Part shown: one piece after another, positions 34,329-46,387 of the stretch | Layout of the letters: the number at the start of each line of letters is the position of its first letter | Numbering within the stretch: the first letter of the stretch is position 1 | From: Lonicera japonica | Lineage: Eukaryota > Streptophyta > Magnoliopsida > Dipsacales > Caprifoliaceae | Length of the DNA stretch: 64,000 nt | NCBI GenBank assembly: GCA_021464415.1 | Contig: CM038463.1 | Location: 5,642,001 to 5,706,000, forward strand | Reading direction: 5' to 3' | Program-made: the position numbers and the translations under genes | The notes under the pieces: model-generated | Told to the model about the DNA's origin: nothing | What the model saw: the letters and a program-made list of their open reading frames with translations, nothing else | Database searches by the model: none

Positions 34329-35657
34329 TGTGGGTTGAAAAATACCCTAGAGTGGGGGTGAATAGGGTTTTTAAAACTTAATCAGATTTTTAAAATCGTG
34401 TTAAAAATATTTAATGTCTATATCAATCAAGCAACCAAGATACAAAGTTAATTCCAATTACAATGAAGAAATAGCACAATATAATAGAGCAAGAGATAGA
34501 AAGATAAAACCGACAGAAGTCGAAGACTTTTTGTCCACATGATTCGGCTTGTTAGCCCCTACTTCTGCGCTTGGTTAGTTCCCCGAGAATGTTGCTGCCT
34601 CACAACACTCAACATAAGAACAACTTCTTACTTTTTTAAGAGATAAACCTTTCTTGAATTTAGAAGAGTAAGTTTTTGGTGATACACACAAAGTACAATA
34701 ACACTCAAGTGTATGGAGAATACAAATTAAGCTCACACAAGAGGTTATCAAGTTTGATTAATAATGATAGCTCAAGAAATAATGATTTGATCAAGTGATG
34801 ATTTTATTTTTTAAGTAAAAACTCTCAAGAATGATCTTTGACAATAAATGATATTCAAGGCTAGTAAAAGTGCCCAAAAAGTGTTTTAGAAGTCATATAT
34901 ATAGTTTGGGAAACAATATGGCCGTTTGGAGTGGTTGAAGGTGGTTGTAGCACAAAATTAGTCTAACAAGAAATCTCCAACGGCTATATTTCCTTGATGA
35001 AGTCGACTCACACAGAGTTCATGTAATCGACTTCCTAAATAGTAATGTAGTCGACTACATTGCTCTAGAGTAGGGAGGTTTTGTGCAATTTTTCAACTTT
35101 TGTTTTTTGAATCCAAAATTGATTCTAATGATTGGGGAATGTCAAAAATAGGTTTCTAAGACTTCTAATATAGTTTTTGTATCAAAAATCATTCATATGA
35201 ATTTATAATGAATTTTTCAAGATGACTAGTTTTCGGTAAAAGACTTTTTCAAAGGGAAAACTAGTTTCAATCAATCTTAACAAGGTTAAATCATCTTAAG
35301 AGCTACATAATTGATTAATGATAACTTTTACATAAAATTTGAGCATTCACTCTATTTGTTAATAATTCGAGTCTTCGAAATGCTTGATTTTCCTGTACGT
35401 TTCTTCACTTGTTTGTTGATCTTGGTTCTTTTTTGGTTTTGATAATTTGTAAAGCACATGGAGATCATTTGAGTTCATTTCTTGTGAGTAGAAGCAATTG
35501 TTGAGCTTGAATGAGAATTGACGATTTCGGTTCGAAGTTAAACTTAGTCGGTAGAGACATTGTTAATAGCTATCATCATTTGAACACATGAGTTAAATTA
35601 CACTTTGTTAACTTATTGTTATTATTAAAATAAGATTAATTAACTTTAAGGTCAACA
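34329..35657 (-). repeat. 5' LTR of Copia element 2 (1.33 kb)
   Basis: On the minus strand it starts TGTTGACCTTAAAG and ends TTCAACCCACA. It contains the 18-bp palindrome AATGTAGTCGACTACATT (35044-35061) with two degenerate neighbours. It is related to the solo LTR at 20868-22265 but visibly diverged. Confidence 0.88.
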
Positions 35658-36233
35658 TTTTCCTTGTATTGACCAAATAAAATTAGGGCAGTACATTTGG
35701 ATGCTTGTTTGGCTACTATTAGCAATAATAATCATTATTTTACTTGTAAGAATTTCGTGTACTTTTACTATTTGCCATATTATTCATGAATAGTAAATTT
35801 TACTTTCACTATTCAAAATTGTCATTTTGTGCTTTTGGTGGAGCACTTCTAACTCTGTTGGTAGTCTTCCACAAGCGTAATTTACGGTGTTAGCTTTTCT
35901 TGGATAAATTATTACGTAAGTAGTTCATTATTGTAATGATCTTTGCTGTTGACGTATCCTTGTTCTAATGAGTGAGAAGAATTAGATTAATATTCTTTAT
36001 CAACTAATTCAATTATTATTTCTTTTAATGCTTTAGCAAGCATTTGTAACTCAGAGCTTGAACATCTCTTGATATTTTTTATATCAAGGGACTCTGTTGG
36101 GCTTGGGTTTGAGCTGGATTTATTTAACTTGGTTCAAAAGTCCTTTGATTTATTTTTGGGCTTTGGATAAGGGACAGTTAATGGAGTGAATAGGGCAGGG
36201 AATAAAGAAATATGAAATTCCTTCTGAACTAGC
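35658..36233. other. Intergenic, nothing recognised
   Basis: AT-rich sequence between the Copia 2 LTR and a decayed coding fragment. Confidence 0.45.
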
Positions 36234-36786
36234 TCAATAATTCTTTTGGTGTTAAAAGTTATCCCACCATTTGATGAAATATTGACGGGTAACTATATCA
36301 TCCTGGTTGAATTAAGTTGCAATAGCTTTGGAAGAGCTTGTTGTAGATGACTGGATAGTTGTGGCCAGGATTGAGGAGGCCATATGGTACTGCCATTTAA
36401 GTATCCATGGGACTTTATATTTACTAATGAAGAGCAAGATTATAGGGATACACTCAGTTCCGGGTATGAATTTGGTCATACTAAAGTGGTTAACCTGATA
36501 TTGGAGTGACTCGTGTAGTAAATACATGACTAGACCATGCTATTCCCACCATGATGAACCAGCAGGGGAATTTATTTTTGAATTTATAGTCAAATTGTAA
36601 GAACCATGAATGGCTAAAGGTTTGGTTTTGGTATAGAAATATCTTCATCCATGCTTCCATGTAATCATGATAATTAAAGTGATTGTCATGCTCTGAAAAG
36701 AAATGGAGTTCCGAAGGATTATATAGAATTGAAAAGTAAATAGACAAATGAGAGTTATATATTAGGGCCTTGTGCTCAAAACACAA
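36234..36786 (-). pseudogene. Unidentified decayed retroelement-like coding fragment
   Basis: Two minus-strand frames (36490-36786 and 36312-36527) plus a third continuing to about 36234 give aromatic, Trp-rich protein segments separated by frameshifts. Three short Trp-containing patches (near 36630, 36400 and 36280) follow each other in a way that suggests one broken polyprotein. I have an impression of similarity to plant retroelement or endogenous pararetrovirus polyproteins upstream of their protease and reverse transcriptase, but no catalytic motif is present to prove it. It could also be a decayed host gene. Confidence 0.3.
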
Positions 36787-38477
36787 TCCATAATGACTAT
36801 TGAAAATATAAATTTGTCAACATCTATCTTTATGAATTATTTTAAACAAAGGTTGTACATAGGAAGACAATAAAGGAAAAAAAGAAAAAGGAAATGAGTG
36901 ATTAATATTCATTTGATTAGATAAATTGGATAAACATGTGAAATGAATGGAAATGACAAGAATATAATATAAGGGACTAACAATCCACTGTATTCCCTTA
37001 ATATGTTTTCTTCCTATATTCATTAATTGTGTTTCATTAATACACTCCAAAAACATGTCACATCGTACTTTTAGGCAGGTTTTCAAGTGCACAACGTTAT
37101 GTGTTATGTAGCGCATTGTAACATGTACGTTGTTGCCCTAAAATGCTAAATAGCACACACCAGTTTGTATGATGCCCAAATAGCATGTGCTTTGGCTGAC
37201 GTGACACGCTTTTTTATGCTATTGCATCTATTGCTCATGCTATTCAGGTTTTCACAAAATTAGTGAGGCATGCGTAAACTACATCGTTTTGAACTTTTAT
37301 CTAGCAGTGTTAAGGCCAATCTGAAAATTGACCAAATGAACCGAACCGATTCGATTCGGACTAATTCGTAAAACCCTAAATCGAAAAAAAACCCGAAACT
37401 AAATCGAATAGTTTGGTGGGGGTTAGGACTAACTAGTTCAAAACCAAATTAAACCAAATTGAACCGAATTATTTAGAAAAAAAATAAAAAATGTTAATAT
37501 ATACTCCAAAGGCACACATTAATTATACTATGATATAAGAAAATAGAGTCTTTTATAAGAATATGCTCCTTATTAATTGCATGTTGTGATCATCTTAAAA
37601 AAAAAGTCATTAACGCGTGCCCTTATTATTGAATTAACTATATAATGCTAATTTTTTTTAATCATATACATGATGTCAAGATAATTCGTCATTTTATTTA
37701 ATATGTTTTATTCTTGTAAATGCACAAATAAAATATTAACTAAATATAGAACATTCTATATGTTTGCTCCTTAGTTTCTAGAAAACCATAACTCTAATTT
37801 GAATATGAATCAATCTTACATAATTATTAGTATTACGTTGTTATGTTAAATTGATTTAGAAAAAAAAAAGTCAAAACCGAATTGAAAAGTTTGGTTCGAA
37901 TTTAGGTTTTGAATATTTAAAAACCTATCTGAAGCCAAACCAATTTTTTACATTTAATTTAAGTTTGGAGTACCTTACTTTTATCTTTGTCTTCTGGCCT
38001 CCTTGTGACGTCGCACGCCATCTTTGTTTTTTGTTCTCTACCTTTTTTCTTCCGTTTATGGTCTCCTTTTTTTCTGAAAAGCCCTTGCTCCTCTTCAAAT
38101 TTTCTATTAATTCAACAACACTTTACTTTCACTAAATTTCTTTATTAATAATGTTTATAACTTGTGGAATTTACCTTTAATTTCAGCAGTAAATTTGTGA
38201 TTGGAGCAATTTCTACAACTTCCAAAAAGGAATCTTGTTTAAAATTTGCATATCAAATATTTTTGATGGAGTTATTGTACGGATATTATGGTGTTTTCGT
38301 TATTCGAATTGTTTGCATGGATTTTAGTTTTATTTATTTTGTTATTCTTCTTTATATTATATTTATTAAATTCTTTTAGCTAAAAATATTTAATTTTTGA
38401 ATAGCGTACGCAATACACTACATGGTTTACGCTACTGCAATCCCATAATTATAACACAATGCAACGTGCTATGGCAA
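36787..38477. other. Intergenic DNA upstream of gene A, probably insertion-rich
   Basis: A short block at 37044-37062 (CTCCAAAAACATGTCAC) also occurs upstream of gene B (46024). In gene A it is separated from the rest of the shared promoter by about 1.4 kb, so something has inserted here. CCGAACCGATTCG-type repeats at 37330-37460 suggest a decayed MITE. Confidence 0.45.
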
Positions 38478-38668
38478 TTAAAAACATTGCTTACTGGGAA
38501 AAACATATATCATCTTAACAGCTTACAAGCATCTAAAATCAGAGAATTTCGTTACTTTCCAGCAATTACTTTGCTTAATAAACAGTGAGGGACTCTCTTT
38601 AAATAGAATTAGATCTCTTACTCAAAGATTGAGTTAAGAATATTTCACTTTGCAAAAAGAAAATAGAG
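38478..38668 (+). promoter_or_regulatory. Upstream block of gene A shared with gene B
   Basis: It aligns with 46048-46243 upstream of gene B. The best part reads AATAGAATTAGATC, then CTCAAAGATTGAGT, then TTTCACTTTGCAAAA. It probably covers the core promoter and 5' UTR and was duplicated with the gene. A TTTAAATAG at about 38599 and CTATATA at 38694 are TATA candidates. Confidence 0.6.
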
Positions 38669-38842
38669 AAAAACAAATTATACAACACCCTCACTATATA
38701 ACTCTATTATATGAAAAGGCAATGTATCAAATATATGTGCGTATATATTTATAGATATTGTTCATATATCATAGCTTACTACTATCAGTCCCACAAATCA
38801 CTGAGTGGCACAAATCAAACAATAAGTGAACCTATTGCCAAA

Positions 38843-41800
38843 ATGGTATCCAAAAGAGATTTATTCCAAAATGTGATGAAAAATGATTGGGACCAGATTT
38901 TGGCAATATGCAAAGAACAACCAGAGGCTCACAAGGAAAAGATCACAAGGACCGGCGACACCCTGCTACATTTAGCCGTGGCCGATGGCAAAAACGAAAT
39001 TGTCCAACAACTAGTCGAATTGATAAAGAAACTGGGCAATGATGCAACTAGAAAAGCTTTGGGCATTGTAAATGAGAGAAAAAATACATCTCTACATTTA
39101 GCAGCGTCACAGGGGAATGTGCAGATGTGCCAGTGGATTGCCAGAGAATACCCGGAGGGTATTGGAACCCGCAATGTCGATGGTGAGACGCCTTTCTTTT
39201 TGGCGGCAACTTATGGTATGTTGGATGCTTTTCTTTGTCTGCATTTTATTTCTCAGGAAAATGGGAACAATGGACTCTACTATGCTAGAAGGAATAGTGG
39301 GGAAACTGTTCTTCACACTGCCATACATGGTGACTATTTTGGTGAGCAACTAATTGCTTTTACACCTTTTTCTTTTTCGTTTGAGATAGACCTGTTTTCG
39401 AGCATTTAGGGGAGGGGGATTGGGAACGGGAATGGGGATGGGGATGGGCCATGGTCCCCCAAATATTTTGAGTCCTATTGTATATATATTGTTTTTTAAT
39501 TGATTATTAATTTAGTTGTGCATTATGACCCCCTCTAATACTTTTAATTTATTTTTGTATTGTGGGAGTTTAGTACATTAATCAAAATAAAATGGGAGTT
39601 TTAATTTGAGAAATTCCAAAAGAGAAAGTAAAGCTCTTAATTTGAGACATATACGAAATTAGTAATCTTTATTTAAGGATTAAAAATATAAGTTTATGTC
39701 AAAATAGATACAAGTGATAGATCCATATGGTACAAAACTCTTCTTAGAAAACAAAACGAATTTGAAAATAGCATCCATTTAAATTAATGGTGATTTTATT
39801 TGGGTACCTCATCAATTATCGAAAATAGACTTAAAAATAATTATGTTTATGTTTCATGACAGTACATTTTTTTACTGAATGTTGTAAGATACTAGATGTC
39901 AAATTTAAGAAAATACCCGAGAACATCAGTCATTTGCAGGTAACAAAAATAATTAAAGAAAAAAAAAATTCACGTCAACTATCTCAGTCTAGATTTGAAG
40001 GTGGCCTAACTCTTAATCGGAAATGGAAAGAATAATTCTTTGGGCCCCGACAAAATTACATCTTAGTTTCGCCCCTGCTCATACAACTTTATGATTCGAC
40101 TGGCCCGTAAACTATATATGCAGAAAAAATATTTGTTTTTTGTTTTAATATATATCAACATGAAGAACTAAAACGCGATTTATTGATATAATGATCGAAC
40201 AGAGTTGGCATTCATAATAATACAGCTATATGGAGATCTAGTTGATTATCGGAGCCAAGTAGGAATGTCTCCTCTCCATCTTCTAGCCAGTAAACCTTCT
40301 GCCTTCAAAAGCGGAAGTTCACTTAGATGCCTTGACAGTATAATCTATCATGGTGAGTTTAGTTAATTCTGTAAATAGTAGGTGATCTTGTATAATTTTG
40401 GATTAGTTTTTAATTAACGTGCAGTGGGTCTTTCTATTTTAGTTTTTAGTCTAATACTATTACTAGACCAGGGCTCCCCTGCAGTAAGGTGGAAGATATA
40501 TGAACCATTCGTATAACAGTGGATGGCTTATATTTTGACATTAAATTCTACTTAAACAAGACTTCGTCAAAAAATTTGTACGTTAAGTTGCAGACCAAAT
40601 GGAAAATAACGAAGTATTATTGTCTCCGGCTTCTCTAGATGACGAGTCTTGGTTACACACAAAATTTACTCAATAAATCTAAACTACTTATTTTTTAAAT
40701 TAATGGTCAAACATTTTTTTAAAAAAGATGTCTAAGTCATTTTACTACGATAACAGTGACCCCCCCTCCCCTAGACCAACCCACATGTAAATGGTCCAAT
40801 TTGTTTTTGGAAAGAATGTCTAAATCTCTTTTTTTAGTACAATCGTCAAACTCAAACCCGAGTTCAGGTGGACATTTTTACCATCCTCGTACTTTTAGTC
40901 TTTATTATATATTATATCAGACATCTCTTCTATAAGTGATAAATGTTACATTAGGAGAGAGTTAAAAGAAATTTAGACCAATAGTTTAAAAGTATATGCT
41001 TTCAAATTTTGACCGATAACTTTTGCCTAAATGAGACTTTAGGCATGTCCAAATTTAAGCAATTTAACTTTAAATCAATGATCTACTGTATTTTTATTTT
41101 TTTTAGGAGTTCAATTATCCAAGTTTAACACTCTACCCTAGAGCGAATTTCATCATGTAGGACTGGAAATTTTGTCTAAAATAAAACTAGCACTTAATTT
41201 TGTATCAATTATCAAATCGGAAAAATAGGTACATTTGTTGAGGAGCTGAAGCAGGAGACAACTGACCATGCCCATCTACGGGAAAGATTAAAGAACTCCA
41301 TTAAGGATGAAATAAGTAGCAGTCAACGCAATTATCCTGAGAACTACGACACCTGCGTCAGCTTCTTTCGACGCCTCTACAACATATTTCTTGTACTCGG
41401 TACGGTGGTTTTACATATCAATCATTTTTTTTTCCCTTTTTCTGTTCTTATGATGTCATTTATTCTCAATACCAAGCACAAGAAATTCACATTGAAATTA
41501 ATGGGGTTTGGCTCCAAATTGAATATGCTAATTTTTGCTCAAATTTTAATTTCAAAGCTCGGGATTGAATATCAAAACACACCTTAAAGGAAATTAATTC
41601 AAATATACATTGGTTGATTCCTAAATAGGGGAAGTAAGGACAAAAACGGGTATTCTGGTGAGATGGAGGAGTGGTTGATGACATTCTAACCTATCACTGC
41701 TCACCACTTGATCCTAGAGTTTTTTTGCCAAAATAAATGACTTTTTAAACTTAATAGTCAAACTAAGTCATTTTTCAACGTATTTGCCAAATTGGCACAT

Positions 41801-43813
41801 TTTTCAAAATAGTGATTTCGAATCACTATTTTTCCCTTAAAAACAGTTATTCAAAATCACTATTTTTCCTTTAAAATAGTGATTCGACATAAAAACGTTA
41901 TTCAAAATTACTATTTTTCTTTTAAAATAGTGATTCGAAATTACTATTTTTGAAAGTGTGCTAATTTGACAAATATATTACAAAGTGTCTTAATTTAACT
42001 ATTACGTAAAAAACTCTCGATCCTGGGCATTATTGGATTTTCTTCTTTTTTACTTTTTTGAATAGAGTGAAGGATTAGGATTGGCTCGTGCGTGGATATG
42101 TATGACTGCTAGTTCATTTCTAGTGGGCGGGCTACATCCCTACTGGCCCCTGATCTATCTTTACCCAAGATTTTTCTTTTTATTATTGAATGGACCGATG
42201 GAATTGGCTTGGCCTATACTTAAGTATGTATCACTCTTGTTCATTTCTAGTGGGGGTAGTGTACATGGCCCCTGATCTGCCCGTGCACAAGATTTTCTTC
42301 TACTGGTGATACATGAGCGACTCTCATGTCCATAGACAGGCCATACGTATGTAGATCATTATTGACGGTTGAAATGTCTCTTGGCTTTTTATGATCATTG
42401 CATAAATAGTTTGTTTTTGCTTTCAGTTTCAGTGGATAGGAAGGAAAATGATGAAAAGAATAATAAGCAATTGGATGCTGAAAAAGGACAACAAGGCTTT
42501 GATATGTCACAAGGTAAATTAAACAATTACTTGATCAACATAATATGGACGAAAGAAAGAATAATAAACCACCAAATACAGAGTTTTATTGACCGTTGAA
42601 ATGTCTCTTAGCTTTATATTGTAGTGTCAATAATTAGTTTCTTTTTTCAGTTTCGGTGGATAGGAAGGAAAACGACCAAAAGAATAAGAGGCCAACGGAT
42701 GCTAAAAAAGGACAATACGTTAATCCGTCTGTAGGTAAATTAATTAACTACTTTATAAAACAATGCCACTGCCTACGTACCTTAATTAGGAGTAAAATGC
42801 TCGAGTACTAACCTTGTCAGTACTCCAATATGTATATATATATGATTTTGTGAAAATATTGCTTAGAAAACAAATCAACAAGTGGAGCTCAAGGGCATGA
42901 ATTGTTCCCACCCAACTATGGGACTTTCTTTGAAGCCGTCAAGCTTATATACAAGACTATGCTCATCATCCTCGGATTAGGTAATATAATGTGTCTTATC
43001 ATACATTCGGATTAGGTAATATATATAGACTGCCCTTATACGTACAGAACCAATTTTTTGGTGATGAAATTTCATTGCCAAAAGCTAGGAAGATAAGTAG
43101 TGATGAGATTTTGTCGTCAATAATTAATTTGATCTTTATATGGACCATTTGTATAGGAAATTTATGTAAGTATATGTATATGAGCTTGACTTTGAAACAA
43201 AAAGTTAAATTTGGCTAAGTTTTTTTATCATATAGCCAATTCATGTATATGGATGCATGTCTTACTGATTAGCGGGATATTTTTTCTCCGCTTAAATTAT
43301 ATGTTTATGTTCAACTATTTAGGAATGCAAACTGTTCAAAAATAATACTAATATGGATGCTCATAAAGCAGTGTGACTGTTTTATGGCCTAATGAATGAA
43401 ATTAGGCAAAACAATGTAATCGTTGGTCCTTGCTGTATCTTTGATATTTTAATTTTATTTGAAGTTTTTTGGTTTAATTAATTAAATAGGGTCAAGTAGA
43501 ATAGTAAAGATGAGGGAGAAAAAGGAGAAGCACATGAGAGCTGTACAGATAATGAACGAACTTATCAAGAACACTCGTATATACGAGTACGAGGATAGTG
43601 GAGGGAATCCACGGGATTTAACGGAAGTCAAAGAAGACGAAACGACACCATACACACTAGGAGAAGGTGGGTTTGACGACATAATGGGGCCCACTGATCT
43701 GATCTGGACGGAGGACGTGCCATTCCCACAGCCGATTGATCAAGACTATCCTGATTCTGAATCTGACCAAAATGGTGATGGAGATCAGATAAACAAGGAC
43801 ACGAATAAACAAG

Positions 43814-43859
<46 letters not shown>

Positions 43860-45606
43860 ACTAGCCCACCTTTCAATCAAATTACAAACCCTTTCCGAGT
43901 AAATATAGCTAGATGGTCTGGAGCTGATACTTGCCTACTATTTAGTGATGAATTTTTTATCGCCAAAATATTGAGAAATGTTTTCAAAGACGAAAATTCA
44001 TCATTAAGGACCGATCAGTATAAGTTTGTCTGCTCCAAAATATATATGAAAATATATGTTCAGGTCATAAATTGGTGTTGGTTGGCCTAATTTGATTTAC
44101 ATGGCTGAAGTTGTGATATTACAAGAACATTTTTGCGCTAAAAATTTAGAGTAAACCAGTTTCTAATACTACTCCTGTTCATACAGTTCTAAATCAATTT
44201 CAAATGATTAAAAATTTGAATTAGATGCTTAAATTATTTAGTCGGGCAGGAATAGAAGAGCCCATAAAGGAAAGGACAGTAGAGACACCCTTACTGATAG
44301 CAGCAAGGCATGGAGTGAAGGAGATGGTGGAGAAAATACTTGAACAATACCCAGTGGCAATATATGACACCAACATTGATAAGAAGAATATTCTTTTAGT
44401 GGCTGTGGAGAATAGACAGCCCCATGTGTATCAATTTTTGCTTGAGAGGAAGACCATGAAAGACCCTGTCTTTAGTAAAATTGATAAAGATGGCAACAGT
44501 GCCCTCCACCTGGCTGCTTGTCTTAATAATAATATACCGTGGCTTATCCCTGGTGCTGCTTTGCAAATGCAATGGGAGTTCAAGTGGTATGAGGTACGTA
44601 TATCTTAATTAATTAATTATGATAGATTTAACTAATTAATGTCCTAAACATGTAGAATTTATCTTAAAAGAGTCAAGCTAGATGAACAACTCTAAAGCTA
44701 ATTAAGGGACTCAAAGTTAGTTGGGATTAATTAGTTCAAAAAGTAACCCAAATGATTATGTGCATGTCTTCATATATATATATAAATCAACTTTACACTG
44801 CGCAGTTTGTCAAAAATTCAGCACCACCACATTTCTTTGCACGCTACAACAACAAAGGTGAGACTCCCAAGGACGTGTTCACCAGAACCCATAGCAAACT
44901 AGTCATAGATGGCGGCAAATGGTTATCGAAAACGTCTGAGTCATGCTCCGTGGTGGCTGCCCTGATCGCCACAGTGGCCTTTGCCACCTCGACCACCGTG
45001 CCAGGTGGCATTGACGAGAAAAAAGGTACCCCAAAATTAGAAAACGAGCCAGCGTTTGACGTGTTTGCCATCTCATCCGTGGTTGCGCTTTGCGTGTCAG
45101 TGACCGCACTGATAATGTTCTTGGCCATTCTCACTTCACGATATCAGGAGAAAGATTTCAGCAAAGAGTTGCCTCGAAAGCTCTTGACAGGTTTATCTTC
45201 ACTTTTTATATCAATAGCTTCAATGTTGATCTCATTTTGTGCGGGACATTTCTTTGTCCTCAAAGATAAGTTGAAGTATGGTGTGTATCCAATATATGCA
45301 GTGACTTGTTTGCCTATAACTTTTTTTGCGATGGCACAATTTCCACTATATTTTGATCTTATAAGGGCTACCTTTAAGAAAGTACCACAACGTAGATTCA
45401 AAGTGGTACCACCAGAAGAACTCAAGGACGTGATAAATGATCATCCCGAACGCAAACTCATCGAAGACAGCAAGGCTCTCATAGTCGAGGCTACAGCTAA
45501 CCTGAAACAAATCAGTAGGGAGGTTAACAGGGGTGTGAAGATCCTAGCAAAAATGGGAGGTGATCCAAGGGCACAATCGATGAGGAGATCGATGATTGCT
45601 GATTAG
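38843..45606 (+). CDS. Gene A: ankyrin-repeat PGG-domain membrane protein
   Basis: Nine exons: 38843-39341, 40203-40352, 41229-41399, 42427-42513, 42651-42734, 42867-42980, 43490-43813, 44250-44593, 44806-45606. They total 2574 nt (857 residues), with GT-AG introns and matching phases throughout. Ankyrin repeats lie at about 37-66, 79-145 and 152-200. A charged linker follows (about 217-476), then more ankyrin repeats (about 487-615). The PGG domain has its PGG at 657-659 and membrane helices at about 636-654, 676-700, 716-741 and 752-774. A cytosolic tail of about 75 residues ends RRSMIAD. The family includes Arabidopsis ACD6 and ITN1, membrane proteins in defence and salt responses; the role here is inferred only from the family. 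Exons 4 and 5 are tandem duplicates (both [13 protein letters not shown]). The start follows the alignment with gene B; an in-frame ATG at 38711 is less likely. Intron 1 (39.4-40.1 kb) may hold a further insertion. Confidence 0.92.
41716..42018. mobile_element. Foldback MITE in intron 3 of gene A
   Basis: Arms of about 90 bp (AGAGTTTTTT, ATTTGCCAAATTGGCACA, AATAGTGATTTCGAATCACT) pair with the right end. GATCCT flanks both sides (41710-41715 and 42019-42024). The centre holds repeats of AAATAGTGATTCGA. Confidence 0.72.
42074..42303. repeat. Imperfect ~128-bp tandem duplication in intron 3 of gene A
   Basis: The block GTTCATTTCTAGTGGG..GGCCCCTGATCT..CAAGATTTTTCT occurs twice (about 42110 and 42239). 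Confidence 0.7.
43815..43858. repeat. AT microsatellite at the start of gene A intron 7
   Basis: About 20 AT units lie directly after the splice donor GTACAT. Confidence 0.95.
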
Positions 45607-45641
45607 TTGTTTGTTTTTCTCTGGCCGTCTGTAACCAAGAA

Positions 45642-45681
45642 AATAAAGTGCTACGCACAAGGACTTTATAATGAGAATAAA
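45642..45681 (+). terminator. Poly(A) signals of gene A
   Basis: AATAAA occurs at 45642-45647 and 45676-45681, 36-75 bp after the stop codon. The second is also preserved in pseudogene C (about 17796). Confidence 0.6.
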
Positions 45682-46047
45682 GTGGAGCCACCCTAGATTT
45701 ATTTTCCGTTCCTAATTTTGCAATAATATGTACTGGATACTCTTTCATATATCTTAAGGTAGAAATCCTAGTTACCTTTATGGTGTGGAAGTTGTGACTC
45801 TAGGCTGTATTGTGAGATCATTACTTTGTGTTTTTGGTTATGTTGTTTGGAAAAAAGTACAATCAATTTCCAAGTGTCTAACAATAAACTAATATTTGTA
45901 ATTTTTGGAGTGAACTGATTCCTATTGTTAACTGCTTATCATTTAATATGAGCAATTTTTCAGAAAACATCTTCCTCAAAAGTTTAAATTGTCGGAAAGA
46001 GAACATGGTATCATGTTAACACGCTCCAAAAACATGTCACCCTAGGC
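45682..46047. other. Spacer between genes A and B
   Basis: 3' flank of gene A and distal promoter of gene B. CTCCAAAAACATGTCAC at 46024 matches the far upstream region of gene A. Confidence 0.5.
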
Positions 46048-46243
46048 TAACACGGGAAGAACAGATATCATACTAACAAAACTTACAAGGAACTAGAACC
46101 ACAGAATTTCATTACTTTTTTTAAAGGAAGGCTTTCAGCAATGACTTTATTTAATTTACAGCAAGGGGACTCGCCTTAGATAGAATTAGATCCCTTGCTC
46201 AAAGATTGAGTCAAGAATTTCACTTTGCAAAAGGAGAAAGTGA
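46048..46243 (+). promoter_or_regulatory. Upstream block of gene B shared with gene A
   Basis: Counterpart of 38478-38668, about 145 bp before the gene B start codon. It supports tandem duplication of promoter and gene together. Confidence 0.6.
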
Positions 46244-46387
46244 AATGCAAATTAGTATCACGTTGTTTGATATACATTGAGGGACTCTCTATTATATGCA
46301 AGTGCAATGGCTTATTAATATCACTCCCACATGTTACTTGATTTTGAGTAGAACAAATTATACAAGAATTGAACCTTACTATCAAAA

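Larger units (their letters stand above)
25536..35657 (-). mobile_element. Copia element 2, large LTR, decayed, 3' end lost
   Basis: A minus-strand Copia element with 5' LTR 34329-35657, Met-tRNA primer-binding site, gag, protease, integrase, reverse transcriptase and RNase H in order. It is interrupted by LTR insertions at 29615-31576 and 25856-27907. The 3' LTR is missing: after the RNase H end (about 25541) the sequence passes straight into Gypsy pol. A 1.3-kb LTR and the gag style suggest a Sirevirus-like lineage, which is inference. Confidence 0.88.

Noticed and set aside
38711..38842. Upstream in-frame ATG extending gene A by 44 residues
   Set aside because: The extension lies in the presumed 5' UTR, has no counterpart in gene B, and starts in AT-rich low-complexity sequence.
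39400..40080. Possible hAT-like insertion in gene A intron 1 (G-rich left end, AGGGGCGAAACT-type right end)
   Set aside because: Ends look suggestive but no matching 8-bp duplication was found, so it is not listed as an element.
43510..43902. 130-residue ORF as a separate gene
   Set aside because: It is exon 7 of gene A running into the AT microsatellite of the next intron.
44844..45425. Minus-strand ORFs opposite the PGG exons (also 49841-50329)
   Set aside because: They are shadows of the conserved plus-strand exons; spliced phases and homology support the plus strand.
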